A stretch of DNA of 64,000 nucleotides from Streptomyces mangrovi (GCF_900114215.1 NZ_FOSG01000017.1:1-64000), one strand, 5' to 3'. Positions 44,195 through 53,727 are shown, counted from the stretch's first letter. Notes: a model not told the origin generated them from the sequence alone. Numbers and translations: made by a program.

Positions 44195-44223
44195 CGGCCG
44201 GCCCGGTCCGTCCGGGCCGGCCG
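44195..44223. terminator. Bidirectional hairpin terminator
   Basis: A perfect 12-base stem (44195-44206 with 44212-44223) and five-base loop, between the convergent crystallin-like gene and the membrane lectin gene. Confidence 0.7.
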
Positions 44224-44305
44224 TTCGCGACGCACACGGTGACGAGGGGTGCACGCCGCCGCCCCGGAGGGTGTGTGCTCGCCGGCGCGGGGGTCCTGCG
44301 ATCCC

Positions 44306-45598
44306 TCAACGCCGGTACCACGTCTGGTTGGCGGAACCGGTGCACGGCCACAGGATGGCCGGGGTTCCGTCGGTGGTCCGGCCGTCGTAGACGTCCACGC
44401 ACTTGTCGGCGATCCCGGCCACCAGGTCCTCGGTCCCGTTCAGGTGGAACTGCTGGGCCGGGTTGCCACTGCACCTGGCGACCTGGATCGCCGTGCCGTT
44501 CTCCTTGGAGGCCCAGGCCACGTCCATGCACAGGCCCTTGGAGCGGATCGTGCCGTCCGGCCGGAAGTCCCAGCGCTGCTCCGCGGATCCATTGCAGGTC
44601 GACAGCACCAACTGGGTGCCGTCGGTGCCCCGCCCGGCGCTCAGGCACTTGCCCGAGTCCTTGCTCACTAGGGCGTCGCCGGCCGCGGTGACGGCGGCCA
44701 CGGCCGGCCCGCTCTTCCTCCCGGGAGCCTCGGCGGGGGTCGGAGTCCTGCCGGTCGCTTCCCGCACACGCGTTCCCTTCCTCTCCTCGGCCTTGTCTCC
44801 GTCGTCTCCGTCGTCTCCGTCGCTCCCCTTGTTCCTGTCGGCCTTGCCCGGGGAAGCGGGCTCGGACGACGGGGAGGGCCGGGGTGACGCAGAAGGGGGT
44901 GAGGGCGAGGGGGACTCGGCGGCGTACCGCCCGGGCCGCCGGGGCGCCCGGTCCTCCAGGACCGTCCCGTCCGTGGAATCGGACGCCGCCACCGCGGAGG
45001 TCCGGTCCGGGCCGGGCCCCGGCATCAGGAACGGCACGGATACCAGCACCGCCCCGGCGATCGCCGCGGCGGCCAGGATCGGCTTCTTCGGACGTCCGGG
45101 CGCCGCATCCGCCTCCCCCGCCGCGCCGTCGTGCGGCGAGTCCGGATCCGGCGCCTCACCGGCCGACTGCTCACCCGACCGGCCGGCCGTGTCCGGGCCC
45201 GGCCCGGTGTCCGCCCTTTCCCCGGCTCTCCCGGGTGCCCCCGCGCGGGGCTCGGCGGTGGACTCCGGTTCCGGGTGCGGGACCGGCTCCCGGGCCGGCT
45301 CCGGGGGCGGCGCAACGGCTTCGACGTCCGTGTCGCGGTCCGGGGAAGGGCCGGAACCGGCCTCCGGGCCGGTCCGTGCGGGCTCCGGTCTCCGTGCGCC
45401 CGCACCGGTGGCGCCGTCGCCTTCGGTCGCCGCCGCACGCGCGGTGGCCGGGGCGAACTCCGTCGTCGGACCGGCGGCCGGTCCGGGCAGTGCGAAGGCA
45501 TGGCGCACCTTCGGCACGCCGGAGCCCGCGGTGGCGGCCGACGACGTACCGGCCGGTCCCTCGCCGTTGTTCCGAGAGGGCATGGTCCTGTCTCGCAT
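44306..45598 (-). CDS. Membrane-anchored ricin-type lectin protein, ESX locus
   Basis: A 430-residue protein. A Pro/Glu/Ala-rich cytoplasmic region (1-180), one membrane helix (ILAAAAIAGAVLVSVPFLM), an outside linker rich in Pro/Ser then Asp/Lys, and a C-terminal ricin-type beta-trefoil from about 300 (SKDSGKCLSAGRGTDG, EQRWDF, CMDVAWASKENGTAI, KCVDVYDGRTTDGTP, NQTWYRR). It should bind sugars at the cell surface. ATG 45598 follows CGGAG; ATG 45583 is possible. It lies 20 bases after the ART-like gene and is probably in one operon with it. Proteins of this build are common near Streptomyces type VII loci. Confidence 0.75.
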   Translation of the reverse strand: MRDRTMPSRNNGEGPAGTSSAATAGSGVPKVRHAFALPGPAAGPTTEFAPATARAAATEGDGATGAGARRPEPARTGPEAGSGPSPDRDTDVEAVAPPPEPAREPVPHPEPESTAEPRAGAPGRAGERADTGPGPDTAGRSGEQSAGEAPDPDSPHDGAAGEADAAPGRPKKPILAAAAIAGAVLVSVPFLMPGPGPDRTSAVAASDSTDGTVLEDRAPRRPGRYAAESPSPSPPSASPRPSPSSEPASPGKADRNKGSDGDDGDDGDKAEERKGTRVREATGRTPTPAEAPGRKSGPAVAAVTAAGDALVSKDSGKCLSAGRGTDGTQLVLSTCNGSAEQRWDFRPDGTIRSKGLCMDVAWASKENGTAIQVARCSGNPAQQFHLNGTEDLVAGIADKCVDVYDGRTTDGTPAILWPCTGSANQTWYRR

Positions 45599-45618
45599 CG
45601 GTACTCCGTTCGGTCGTC

Positions 45619-46455
45619 TCACTGGCCGGATGAGCCCACAGGACCGGCGCAGCGGCCGGGCCAGTCGAAGGCCGCGGCTCCGGAAGGGCGCTGCCTCAGG
45701 GCCTCGTCGAGGCGGGCGAGTACGGCGCGGTCCCGGTCGTCCGGTTGCGCGTGGCCGGCGGGAGCGGCGGCCGACCCGGCCGGCAGCTCCCGCAGGAGCA
45801 GGAGCGGCGAAGGGCCCCCGGCCCGCACGTCGAGCACCCGGAACGCGGTACCGGGCGCGAAGACCACCTCGTCGTGCCGGGCGGTGGGGCCGGTGCCGTC
45901 GGACAACTGCCGTACCCGGCGGCCGGTCACCGACCAGATGGCGTACCGGGCGCTCGCGGGGGACGGGCCCCGGCCGTCGCCCGGCAGCGCACTCACCGGA
46001 GCCGGGTCCCGCAGGACGGTGCCGGGGGCCGGGGCCGGGGGCTTTCCGGTGCCGGACGGACCGGCACCGCGCAGCACCGGGCCACGGAAGGACGGCATGC
46101 GCCGCAGGGCCGAGGCGACGCAGGCCGCGTAGGGCAGCAGTCGCGGGTCGCCGGCGCGCAGGCACCGGTCGAGTTCCCCGTGGCCGAGCGGGCCGTCCGG
46201 CATCCGCAGGTAGAGCAGCAGCGCGACCAGGTCGGCGCGCGTGGCCTCCTGGTCGTGCCCGCGCAGCGCGGGCATACGGGTGAACGCGCGGGTGGCGGCT
46301 GCCGCCTGGCGGTCCCACACCGAGCCGGCGAGGGCGCGGAACGCCGTCCGCTCCGCCTGTGTGCTCTGGTGTCCGGGCAGGAGGGGTACCGCGGGCAGCG
46401 GCTGTGCCGCCGGGTTCTCGTGCGCCGCCGGCCCCGGGGCCGCGGGCGGCGGCAC
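45619..46455 (-). CDS. ART-like ESX-locus protein, 5' end uncertain
   Basis: About 278 residues. The first half is helical (AERTAFRALAGSVWDRQAAAATRAFTRMPALRG). The second half reads RYAIWSVTGRRVRQLSDG...HDEVVFAPGTAFRVLDVRAGG, which fits the fold of ADP-ribosyltransferase-like domains (strand, GR..S, DEVVF.PGT.F.V). The final Q/E catalytic motif is not clear. No start has a good ribosome site: GTG 46455 and GTG 46488 are candidates, and both collide with the divergent eccC fragment. The gene may be the C-terminal part of a longer one cut at about 46470. Confidence 0.5.
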   Translation of the reverse strand: MPPPAAPGPAAHENPAAQPLPAVPLLPGHQSTQAERTAFRALAGSVWDRQAAAATRAFTRMPALRGHDQEATRADLVALLLYLRMPDGPLGHGELDRCLRAGDPRLLPYAACVASALRRMPSFRGPVLRGAGPSGTGKPPAPAPGTVLRDPAPVSALPGDGRGPSPASARYAIWSVTGRRVRQLSDGTGPTARHDEVVFAPGTAFRVLDVRAGGPSPLLLLRELPAGSAAAPAGHAQPDDRDRAVLARLDEALRQRPSGAAAFDWPGRCAGPVGSSGQ

Positions 46456-46470
46456 GGTGGCGGTGTCCGT

Positions 46471-49293
46471 GTGCAAAGGCGTGCCCACCCCGACGCCTTC
46501 GGCCCGCACGGCGCGACCGCGCTGGCCAAGCGGATCGCGCCCTACCGGATGGGCCTGGGCACCGACTCTGCCGAACCACTGGCCACCGACGTCGAACTGA
46601 CCGCCCTGCTCGGCATCCAGGACCTCCACCGGCACGACCCGCACACCCTGTGGCGACGCGGCACCGGACCCGGCCGGCTGCGCGTGCCCATCGCGGTGGG
46701 CGCGGACGGCCGGCCGGTGGAGCTGGACATCAAGGAGTCCGCGCAGGGCGGCACCGGTCCGCACGGCATGCTGATCGGCGCCACCGGCTCCGGCAAGAGC
46801 GAGCTGCTGCGCACGCTGGTGCTGGCGCTGGCGCTGACCAACTCCTCCGAGACGCTCAACTTCGTCCTGGTCGACTTCAAGGGCGGCGCGACCTTCCTCG
46901 GTCTGGACGAACTGCCGCACGTCTCGGCCGTCATCACCAACCTCGCCGACGAGGCCGCGCTGGTCTCCCGTATGCAGGACGCCCTGCACGGCGAGCTGAT
47001 CCGCCGCCAGGAACTGCTGCGCGCGGCCGGGAACCACACCTCCGCGCTGGAGTACGAGAAGGCGCGAGCCGCCGGCAGCCCGCTGGCGCCGCTTCCCAGT
47101 CTGTTCGTGGTCGTCGACGAGTTCAGCGAACTGCTCGCGGCCCACCGGGAGTTCATGGAGCTGTTCGTGATGATCGGACGGCTCGGCCGAAGCCTGGGCG
47201 TGCACCTCCTGCTCGCCTCGCAGCGACTGGACGAGGGACGCATGCACCAGTTGGAGAGCCACCTCTCCTACCGGATCGGCCTGCGCACCTTCTCCGCGAT
47301 GGAGAGCCGGGGCGTCCTGGGGGTACCGGACGCCTACGAGCTGCCGCCGGCGCCGGGCAGCGGCTTCCTCAAATCCGGCGTCGACGCCCTGACCCGGTTC
47401 CGGGCCGCCTACGTCTCCGGGCCGTACCGGCACCGCCGGGGCGGCGCAGGCCAGGCCCGCGCGGCCGGCCAGACCGTGCCGTGGACGGACGGCTACGTCG
47501 TACCGCGCGCGGTGCCCGATCCGCCGGACCCCGACCCGGAAGGCGAGGGGGACGACGAGAGCCTGCTCTCGGTCGCCGTCGGCAGGCTGCTGGGGGCGGG
47601 GCCGCCCGCGCACCAGGTGTGGCTGCCACCGCTGGACCTGCCTCCCGCCCTCGACCAGGTGCTGCCGCCGCTCACACCCGACCCGGAGCTGGGCCTGACC
47701 ACGGTGGGCTGGCCCGACCGGGGACGGCTGAGGATTCCCGTCGGAATCGTGGACCGGCCGTTCGACCAGGTACGGGACCTGCTGACCGTCGATCTGTCGG
47801 GTGTCGGCGGGCACATCGCGATCGCAGGCGGCCCGCAGAGCGGCAAGAGCACCATGGTGCGGACCGTCCTGGCGGCCCTCGCCCTCACCCACACCCCGCG
47901 CGAAGTGCAGTTCTACTGCCTGGACTTCGGCGGCGGCACACTGGCCGGCCTGGACGGCCTGCCGCATATGAGCGGCGTCGCGGCCCGGCTGGACGCCGAG
48001 CGGGTGAGCCGCACGATCGCCGAGGTGAACTCGCTGCTGGCGGCCCGGGAGAAGTTCTTCCTGGAGCGGGGCATCGACTCCATGGCCACCTACCGGCGGC
48101 GCCGCACCGCCGGGGAGTTCGCCGACCACGAGCACGGCGACGTGTTCCTGGTCATCGACGGCTGGTCCACCGTCCGCCAGGACTACGACCGGCACATCGC
48201 CTCCTTCGGCTCGATCGCGGCCCGGGGCCTGAACTACGGCGTGCACCTCATCGTCACCACGGCCCGCTGGGTGGAGCTGCCCTCCGCGGTGCGCGACCAG
48301 GCGGGCACCCACCTGGAACTGCGGATGGGCGACCCGATGGACTCCGAGATCGACATCCGGCGGGCCGCGACGGTCCCCCGGGTCCCCGGCCGCGGTCTGA
48401 CCCGGGAAGGCAAGCTGCACTACCTCACGGCACTGCCCCGCATCGACGGCGGCGAGCGGGCCGACGACCTCGGCGAAGGCGTCGCCGGCCTGGCGGACGC
48501 GATCGCCGAGAGCTGGCCGGGACCGGCCGCGCCCCGGGTGCGGATGCTGCCCACCGAACTGCCGGTGTCCGCGCTGCCCGCACCGGAGGGCGACTTCAAG
48601 GTCCCCCTGGGCCTGGAGGAGGAGGAACTGGCCACCGTCCGGCACGATTTCGCCGAGAGTCCGCACATGGTCGTCATCGGCGACACGGAGAGCGGCAAGA
48701 CCAACCTGCTGCGGCTGACCGCCCGAGCGATCATGCGGCGGTACTCCCCCGCCGAGGCCCGGATCATGGTGGTGGACTACCGCCGCGAGCTGGTCGAGGC
48801 GATTCCCGACGAGTACCGGCTGGGTCACGCCGTCTCCATCGACGCCCTGCGCGACCTGGTCGACGGAGCGGCACGGGCGGTGAGGACCCGTGTACCGGGC
48901 CCCGACATCACCCCGGCACGGATGCGACTGGCGGACCGGTGGAGCGGGCCGCGGCTGTTCATCCTCGTCGACGACTACGACATGGTCGGCTCCGGGCCGA
49001 TGAACGCTCCCTTCGACCCGCTGCTGGACCAGTTGGCGCTGGGCTGGGAGGTCGGCCTGCACATGGTGGTCGCCCGCGCGGCCACCGGAGCCGGCCGTGC
49101 CATGGGAGACCACCTGATACGCAGGCTGCAGGAGGTCAACACCCCGACGCTGCTGCTGTCCTGCCCTCCGTCCGAAGGGTACGTCGTGGGCAACGCCAAG
49201 GGCCGTCTGCTGCCCCCGGGGCGTGCCATCCGGATCGCCCGGCGCCGGACGGTACAGGTGCAGACGGCGTTCATCGGTGACGGGGAGGGCTGA
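46471..49293 (+). CDS. eccC: EccC-type ESX ATPase lacking membrane domain
   Basis: About 940 residues with all three FtsK/SpoIIIE-like ATPase domains of the type VII secretion motor. D1: Walker A GATGSGKSE, Walker B VVVDEFSELL. D2: GGPQSGKST and VFLVIDGWS. D3: GDTESGKTN and LFILVDDYD. Streptomyces EccC is normally about 1300 residues, with two membrane helices and a linker first. Here homology begins abruptly at about ALAKRIAPYR (46525), right at the start of the divergent ART-like gene. The only in-frame start nearby is GTG 46471, without a ribosome site. So the N-terminus is lost by deletion, or lies elsewhere. A motor without its anchor is probably not functional alone. Confidence 0.75.
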   Translation: MQRRAHPDAFGPHGATALAKRIAPYRMGLGTDSAEPLATDVELTALLGIQDLHRHDPHTLWRRGTGPGRLRVPIAVGADGRPVELDIKESAQGGTGPHGMLIGATGSGKSELLRTLVLALALTNSSETLNFVLVDFKGGATFLGLDELPHVSAVITNLADEAALVSRMQDALHGELIRRQELLRAAGNHTSALEYEKARAAGSPLAPLPSLFVVVDEFSELLAAHREFMELFVMIGRLGRSLGVHLLLASQRLDEGRMHQLESHLSYRIGLRTFSAMESRGVLGVPDAYELPPAPGSGFLKSGVDALTRFRAAYVSGPYRHRRGGAGQARAAGQTVPWTDGYVVPRAVPDPPDPDPEGEGDDESLLSVAVGRLLGAGPPAHQVWLPPLDLPPALDQVLPPLTPDPELGLTTVGWPDRGRLRIPVGIVDRPFDQVRDLLTVDLSGVGGHIAIAGGPQSGKSTMVRTVLAALALTHTPREVQFYCLDFGGGTLAGLDGLPHMSGVAARLDAERVSRTIAEVNSLLAAREKFFLERGIDSMATYRRRRTAGEFADHEHGDVFLVIDGWSTVRQDYDRHIASFGSIAARGLNYGVHLIVTTARWVELPSAVRDQAGTHLELRMGDPMDSEIDIRRAATVPRVPGRGLTREGKLHYLTALPRIDGGERADDLGEGVAGLADAIAESWPGPAAPRVRMLPTELPVSALPAPEGDFKVPLGLEEEELATVRHDFAESPHMVVIGDTESGKTNLLRLTARAIMRRYSPAEARIMVVDYRRELVEAIPDEYRLGHAVSIDALRDLVDGAARAVRTRVPGPDITPARMRLADRWSGPRLFILVDDYDMVGSGPMNAPFDPLLDQLALGWEVGLHMVVARAATGAGRAMGDHLIRRLQEVNTPTLLLSCPPSEGYVVGNAKGRLLPPGRAIRIARRRTVQVQTAFIGDGEG

Positions 49294-49307
49294 CCCCCGT
49301 CCCGCCG

Positions 49308-50510
49308 TCAGTCCGCCGGACGCCACCGCCGTGCCCGTCCCCGCGGGATCACCGCGGCCGCCGCGGCCACCAGCAGGACCAGCCCGCCGCCCGCCGACGC
49401 GACCAGTACGGCACGGTGCCGCGGGGCCCGCGGGGGCGCGGCGGGCAGGTCGGCGGGGGGCGGCTGTGGCACCGCGCCGACGGCGTCGGCCGGAACGGCG
49501 GTGAGGGCGGCGTAGACGTCCAGGCGCGCGGGTGACGCCGGATACGCGGTGGCCGTCAGCCGGCGGGACACTTCGGCCGCGTCCAGGCCGGGATGGCGGG
49601 CCCGGACGAGAGCCGCCGCACCGGCCACGTTCGCGGCCGCCAGGGAGGATCCGGAGCCCAGGTAGTGCCCGGTGCCTTCGGGGCCGCTTCCGACCACCGC
49701 GTCGCCGGGGGCCGCGAGGTCCGCCGCCGGGGTCGTGGGGGTCCCGGCGGAACGGCCGCCGGGGCCGTAGCCCATCACCGCGAGCACGCCGGGCACGGCG
49801 GCCGGCCAGTACCGGAGGGGGGCGGCCCTCTTCTCCTTCCCCGCCTTCCCCTCCTCCCGGGCCTCAGGCAGTGCGTCCGGGGCGAACGGGGCCACCACCA
49901 GGGCGTCGCGGCCGGTGGCGTACGCCACCGCCGCGGTCAGCTCCTCCTTACCGGCGGGCAGCGCCCGCGCGACGTAGATCACCTGCGCACCGGCCTCGGC
50001 GGCCGTTCTGATCCCGGAGGCGAGCAGAGCCGGAGTGGTCGCGCCGCGCTCGTCGGTGCCCCGCACCGCGAGGATCCGGGCCGCCGGGGCCACGCCCGCG
50101 GCGCCCACACCGTCGGTCCGCGCCGCGGCGATCATCCCGGCGGCGAAGCTGCCGTGCCCGACACAGTCGCCGTCCGCGCTCCCGGCCGTCTCCACCCGTC
50201 CCGCCAGGGCCGGTATCGAGGTACCGACACCGGTGTCCACCACCGCCACGGTCACCCCGGCACCCTGTGAGTGCTGCCACGCACGGGACAGGCCGAGGGC
50301 GCGCGTGGTCCACGGTTCGCTCCTCGCGGTCCGGCCGGACGCTCCGGCGCACGCTTCGCCCTGCGCCAGCTCGGACCTCACGACGGGCAGTTCCACCGGT
50401 TCCGGACCGGCCAGGGCCGGCCCGGAACCGGTCAGAAGCAGGAGGACGGCGGCCGGCAGAACGGCCGCGGCCGCACGCGCGGAAGCGGGGTCGCGTCGCA
50501 TGGCGCGCAT
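49308..50510 (-). CDS. mycP: Mycosin-like S8 serine protease (MycP)
   Basis: A 400-residue membrane-anchored subtilase of the ESX system. Signal peptide (1-35), Asp in VAVVDTGVG, His in GHGSFAAGM, Ser in GSGSSLAAANVAG, Pro/Ala-rich linker, and a C-terminal membrane helix followed by RGRARRWRPAD. The oxyanion-hole Asn of subtilases (AGN) is not found where expected; the segment reads ALVVAPFAPDAL. It may be weak or inactive as a protease; mycosins also stabilise the secretion complex. It converges on eccC with 14 bases between stops. ATG 50510 is chosen; the ribosome site is weak. Confidence 0.82.
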   Translation of the reverse strand: MRAMRRDPASARAAAAVLPAAVLLLLTGSGPALAGPEPVELPVVRSELAQGEACAGASGRTARSEPWTTRALGLSRAWQHSQGAGVTVAVVDTGVGTSIPALAGRVETAGSADGDCVGHGSFAAGMIAAARTDGVGAAGVAPAARILAVRGTDERGATTPALLASGIRTAAEAGAQVIYVARALPAGKEELTAAVAYATGRDALVVAPFAPDALPEAREEGKAGKEKRAAPLRYWPAAVPGVLAVMGYGPGGRSAGTPTTPAADLAAPGDAVVGSGPEGTGHYLGSGSSLAAANVAGAAALVRARHPGLDAAEVSRRLTATAYPASPARLDVYAALTAVPADAVGAVPQPPPADLPAAPPRAPRHRAVLVASAGGGLVLLVAAAAAVIPRGRARRWRPAD

Positions 50511-50676
50511 CCTATGGTGCCCGCCGGCACGGCCCGGCCGGGCGACCGGCCGGGAACGTCCGGGTGAACTCCTCCGGCTCACGTGGAAGATGGTCGGCCC
50601 CCTCGCATAGCCTGCATCCGGCGCGTCCCACCGTCCCGCAGGGCCGACCGTGGCGCCGGAGCGAGGAGGATCTAGC

Positions 50677-53166
50677 CTGTCACGGCAGTTGCTCACCGTC
50701 TGCCCGGAACAGCCGGAGAGTTTCCGGACCATCGGTGAAGCCCTGGCTCAGGCGCGCAGCGGTGCGGTCGTCCGGGTCCGTCCCGGCCGCTACCCGGAGA
50801 ACCTGACCGTCCGGACCCGGGTGACGATCGTCGCCGAGGGCGAACGCGGCAGCGTCGAGATCTGCCCGCGCCGCGGCAGCGCGATCGTGCTGGTCGCCGA
50901 CGCGGTCATGCTCACCGACCTCACCTTGCGCGGCGGTTCCGAGGACGTGCCGGTGGTCGACGCGGCACGCGGACAGGTCGCCATGGACGGCTGCACCGTC
51001 GTCGGTTCCGGCTGGACCGCTCTGCTCGCCCGGGAGTCCGGCTCCCTGGCCATGCGCGACTGCCGGGTCAGCAACCCGGACGGCGCGGGCGTCGTGGACA
51101 CCACGGACACCGGCAGCGTCGTCGCCGACTGCGTGATCGAGAATCTGGGGACCACCGCCGTCGTGATCGGCGAGCGCGGCCGCACCACCGTGCGCGACTG
51201 CCGCATACGCGACGCACGCGGCAACGGCGTGCTCACCAACGGCGAGGCACGGGGCGCCATCGAGAACTGCGACATATCCGGCACGGAGAAGCCCGCCGTC
51301 GCCGTGGAGGGCAGCAGCAGCCCCCGGGTGCGGCACGTCCGGGTGCACGACGCGGCCGTTGGCGTGTACGTGACCAGCGACTCGCGCCCGGTGCTGGAAC
51401 ATGTGACGGTCACCGACACCACCGGACCGGGCTTCGTGGTGGCGTCCGGCGCCGATCCGCAGGTGCTGCGCTGCCGCACCTCGCGTACCAAGGGCAGCGG
51501 ACTCACCGTCACCGAACGCTCCCGCGGCACCTTCGGAGAGTGTGAGTTCGACGCCGCGGGCGGACCCGCGATCCGTGTGATCGGCTCCAGCGCCCCGGCC
51601 CTGACCGACACCGCGGTGCGTGACTGCGCGGACCGGGCGGGTGCCGTGGTGCTGGAGGAGGAGTCGGCAGCCGAGTTCGACCGGCTGGAGATAGCCGACG
51701 CCGTCGGCGCCGGCATCCTGATCCGGGGCGGCGGCAGTCCGCTGGTCCGCCGCGCCAGGATCACCGCATCCGGCGGGCACGGCGTCGAGGTCGTGGACGA
51801 CGGCCGCGGCAGGCTGGAGAACTGCGAGATCGACGGCCCCGGGGCGGCGGGCGTCCACGTGTCCGGTGGCGGCAACCCGCACCTGCGGGACACCACCGTG
51901 CGTGGCGCGGCCGACGCCGGCGTCCGGATCGGCGCGGGGGGCCTGGGGACGGTCCGCGACTGCCGGATGCACGCCTCGGGTTCCTCCGGCATCGCCGTGG
52001 ACAAGGGGGGCGAGCTGTCCGTACTGCGCACCGAGGTGACCGACTCGGGCGCACACGGCGTCATGGCCCTGGACGGCGCCCGCCTGACCCTCACAGCCTG
52101 TGTGATCACGGGCAGTCTCGGCGACGGCGTCCGGATCGACAGTGCCGAACAGGTCATCGCGACGGGCTGCGCCGTGCGGGAGAACCGCGGCACCGGCCTG
52201 AAGCAGACCCGGGCCGGCGACCGGCTCACCGTGGAGGACCTGACCAGCACCGGCAACGGCGCCCCCGACGCGTGGGGAGCGGCCGTCTCCAGTGCCGCGC
52301 GGGCCGGTGAGGCGGAGGGCCGCGGCCGGCCGGCGAAGGCGGCCCCGGCGGGACCACTGGAGGAACTGGAGTCGCTGATCGGCCTGGCCGACGTCAAGCA
52401 CCAGGTCCGCACCCTGGTCAACCTCAACCAGTTGGCGCAGCGCCGCGTCCGGCTCGGCATGCCCGTGCCGCCGATGAGCCGCCACCTGGTCTTCTCCGGC
52501 CCGCCCGGCACCGGCAAGACCACCGTCGCCCGCCTGTACGCCGAGCTGCTGCACTCCCTGGGAGTGCTGCCCAGGGGGCAGCTCGTGGAGGTGGCCCGCG
52601 CCGATCTCGTCGGCCGGTACGTCGGCCACACCGCGCAGATCACCAAGGAGGTCTTCGAACGGGCCCTGGGCGGAGTGCTGTTCATCGACGAGGCTTACAC
52701 CCTCACCCCCGAAGGGGCGCCGTCCGACTTCGGCCGCGAGGCCGTGGAGACACTGTTGAAGCTGATGGAGGACCACCGCGAGGAGGTGGTGGTGATCGCC
52801 GCGGGCTACACCGCCGAGATGCACCGGTTCCTGGACTCCAATCCGGGCCTGGCCTCGCGGTTCACCCGCACCGTGGAGTTCGAGGACTACACCACCGAGG
52901 AACTGGTCGGGATCATCACGGCACAGGCCGGGGACTCCGGATACGACTGCCCGCCGGAAACGGTCCGGGCGCTGGGCCGGTACGTGGCCGCGATCCCCCG
53001 CGACCGCTCCTTCGGCAACGCCCGCACCGGGCGGCGGCTGGTGGAGGCGATGATGACACGGCAGGCCCGGCGGATCGGCACACTGACCGCGCCCGGCCTG
53101 GAAGACCTGCGGCTGCTGCCTCCCGAGGACCTGCCGACGGACGACCACGCCGGGGTGCCCCGGTGA
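50677..53166 (+). CDS. Beta-helix/AAA+ EccA-like protein
   Basis: About 830 residues. The N-terminal two thirds is a right-handed parallel beta-helix of some 20 pectate-lyase-like rungs (PGRYPENLTVRTRVTIVAEG, repeated DCRIRDARGNGV, NCEIDGPGAAGVHVSG). The C-terminus is a CbxX/SpoVK AAA+ ATPase as in EccA (Walker A SGPPGTGKTT, Walker B GGVLFIDEAY, sensor GYTAEM, Arg finger SRFTRTVEF). EccA proteins handle ESX substrates in the cytosol. A strong GAGGAGG lies seven bases before CTG 50677, and the protein from there (SRQLLTVCPEQPESFRTI) looks complete. This implies a rare CTG start; GTG 50650 is the alternative. It is divergent from mycP. Confidence 0.88.
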   Translation: MSRQLLTVCPEQPESFRTIGEALAQARSGAVVRVRPGRYPENLTVRTRVTIVAEGERGSVEICPRRGSAIVLVADAVMLTDLTLRGGSEDVPVVDAARGQVAMDGCTVVGSGWTALLARESGSLAMRDCRVSNPDGAGVVDTTDTGSVVADCVIENLGTTAVVIGERGRTTVRDCRIRDARGNGVLTNGEARGAIENCDISGTEKPAVAVEGSSSPRVRHVRVHDAAVGVYVTSDSRPVLEHVTVTDTTGPGFVVASGADPQVLRCRTSRTKGSGLTVTERSRGTFGECEFDAAGGPAIRVIGSSAPALTDTAVRDCADRAGAVVLEEESAAEFDRLEIADAVGAGILIRGGGSPLVRRARITASGGHGVEVVDDGRGRLENCEIDGPGAAGVHVSGGGNPHLRDTTVRGAADAGVRIGAGGLGTVRDCRMHASGSSGIAVDKGGELSVLRTEVTDSGAHGVMALDGARLTLTACVITGSLGDGVRIDSAEQVIATGCAVRENRGTGLKQTRAGDRLTVEDLTSTGNGAPDAWGAAVSSAARAGEAEGRGRPAKAAPAGPLEELESLIGLADVKHQVRTLVNLNQLAQRRVRLGMPVPPMSRHLVFSGPPGTGKTTVARLYAELLHSLGVLPRGQLVEVARADLVGRYVGHTAQITKEVFERALGGVLFIDEAYTLTPEGAPSDFGREAVETLLKLMEDHREEVVVIAAGYTAEMHRFLDSNPGLASRFTRTVEFEDYTTEELVGIITAQAGDSGYDCPPETVRALGRYVAAIPRDRSFGNARTGRRLVEAMMTRQARRIGTLTAPGLEDLRLLPPEDLPTDDHAGVPR

Positions 53167-53271
53167 GACGGCCGCTCGTGCCGGGTGCTGTCCGACGCGG
53201 CGCGGGACGCCGCCGGCCCGCGGCCTGGCCCGTCACGGGCCTCGGTACGCATCCGGCGGCCCGGCCCGCCG

Positions 53272-53727
53272 CTACGGGCGGCCGGCCGGAGCACGGGTGA
53301 CGAGGGCGGCGACCGTGCCCAGGGCCAGGGTCAGGGGCGAGTACAGGACCAGATCCCAGAACCGGAACGACGCGGGGCCCTGGCCGATCACGCCGGACAG
53401 GACCAGGCCCGCGGCGCCCCTCAGGAGCAGCACGGCGGCGGCGATGCCGGTCACGGCGTTCAGGACCCGGTGCGAAAGGAAACCGCGCACGAACCCGGCT
53501 CCGGCCAGGACGAGCCACGCCGCCACCGCGAGCAGGCAGGCGACGGCCAGGGTCATCCACGGGGGTGGACTCGATGACGGGTCGGTCTGGCCGACGACGG
53601 TTTCGAGGAATCGTTCCCGGCTGGTCAGCGGCCAGGGCGACCTCAGCCAGACGAGGTGGAGGGACGAGAGGGCAGCGAGCACGAGGGCAGCCGCGGCGGC
53701 AGCGATGCGGTACGGGTTCCGGGGCAT
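53272..53727 (-). CDS. DUF3995-type membrane protein
   Basis: A 151-residue membrane protein with four hydrophobic segments (IAAAAAALVLAALSSLHLVW, MTLAVACLLAVAAWLVLAGAG, AVTGIAAAVLLLRGAAGLV, LVLYSPLTLALGTVAAL). Layout and motifs (LHLVW.R..WPL near the start, YSPLTLALG near the end) fit the DUF3995 family; function unknown. ATG 53727 has an AGGAG upstream. It is a single gene, not clearly in an operon. Confidence 0.7.
   Translation of the reverse strand: MPRNPYRIAAAAAALVLAALSSLHLVWLRSPWPLTSRERFLETVVGQTDPSSSPPPWMTLAVACLLAVAAWLVLAGAGFVRGFLSHRVLNAVTGIAAAVLLLRGAAGLVLSGVIGQGPASFRFWDLVLYSPLTLALGTVAALVTRAPAGRP

Noticed and set aside
45745..46470. N-terminal part of EccC in the long open frame upstream of 46471
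   Set aside because: The translated stretch is Arg/Gly/Val-rich shadow sequence opposite the ART-like gene and has no membrane helices.
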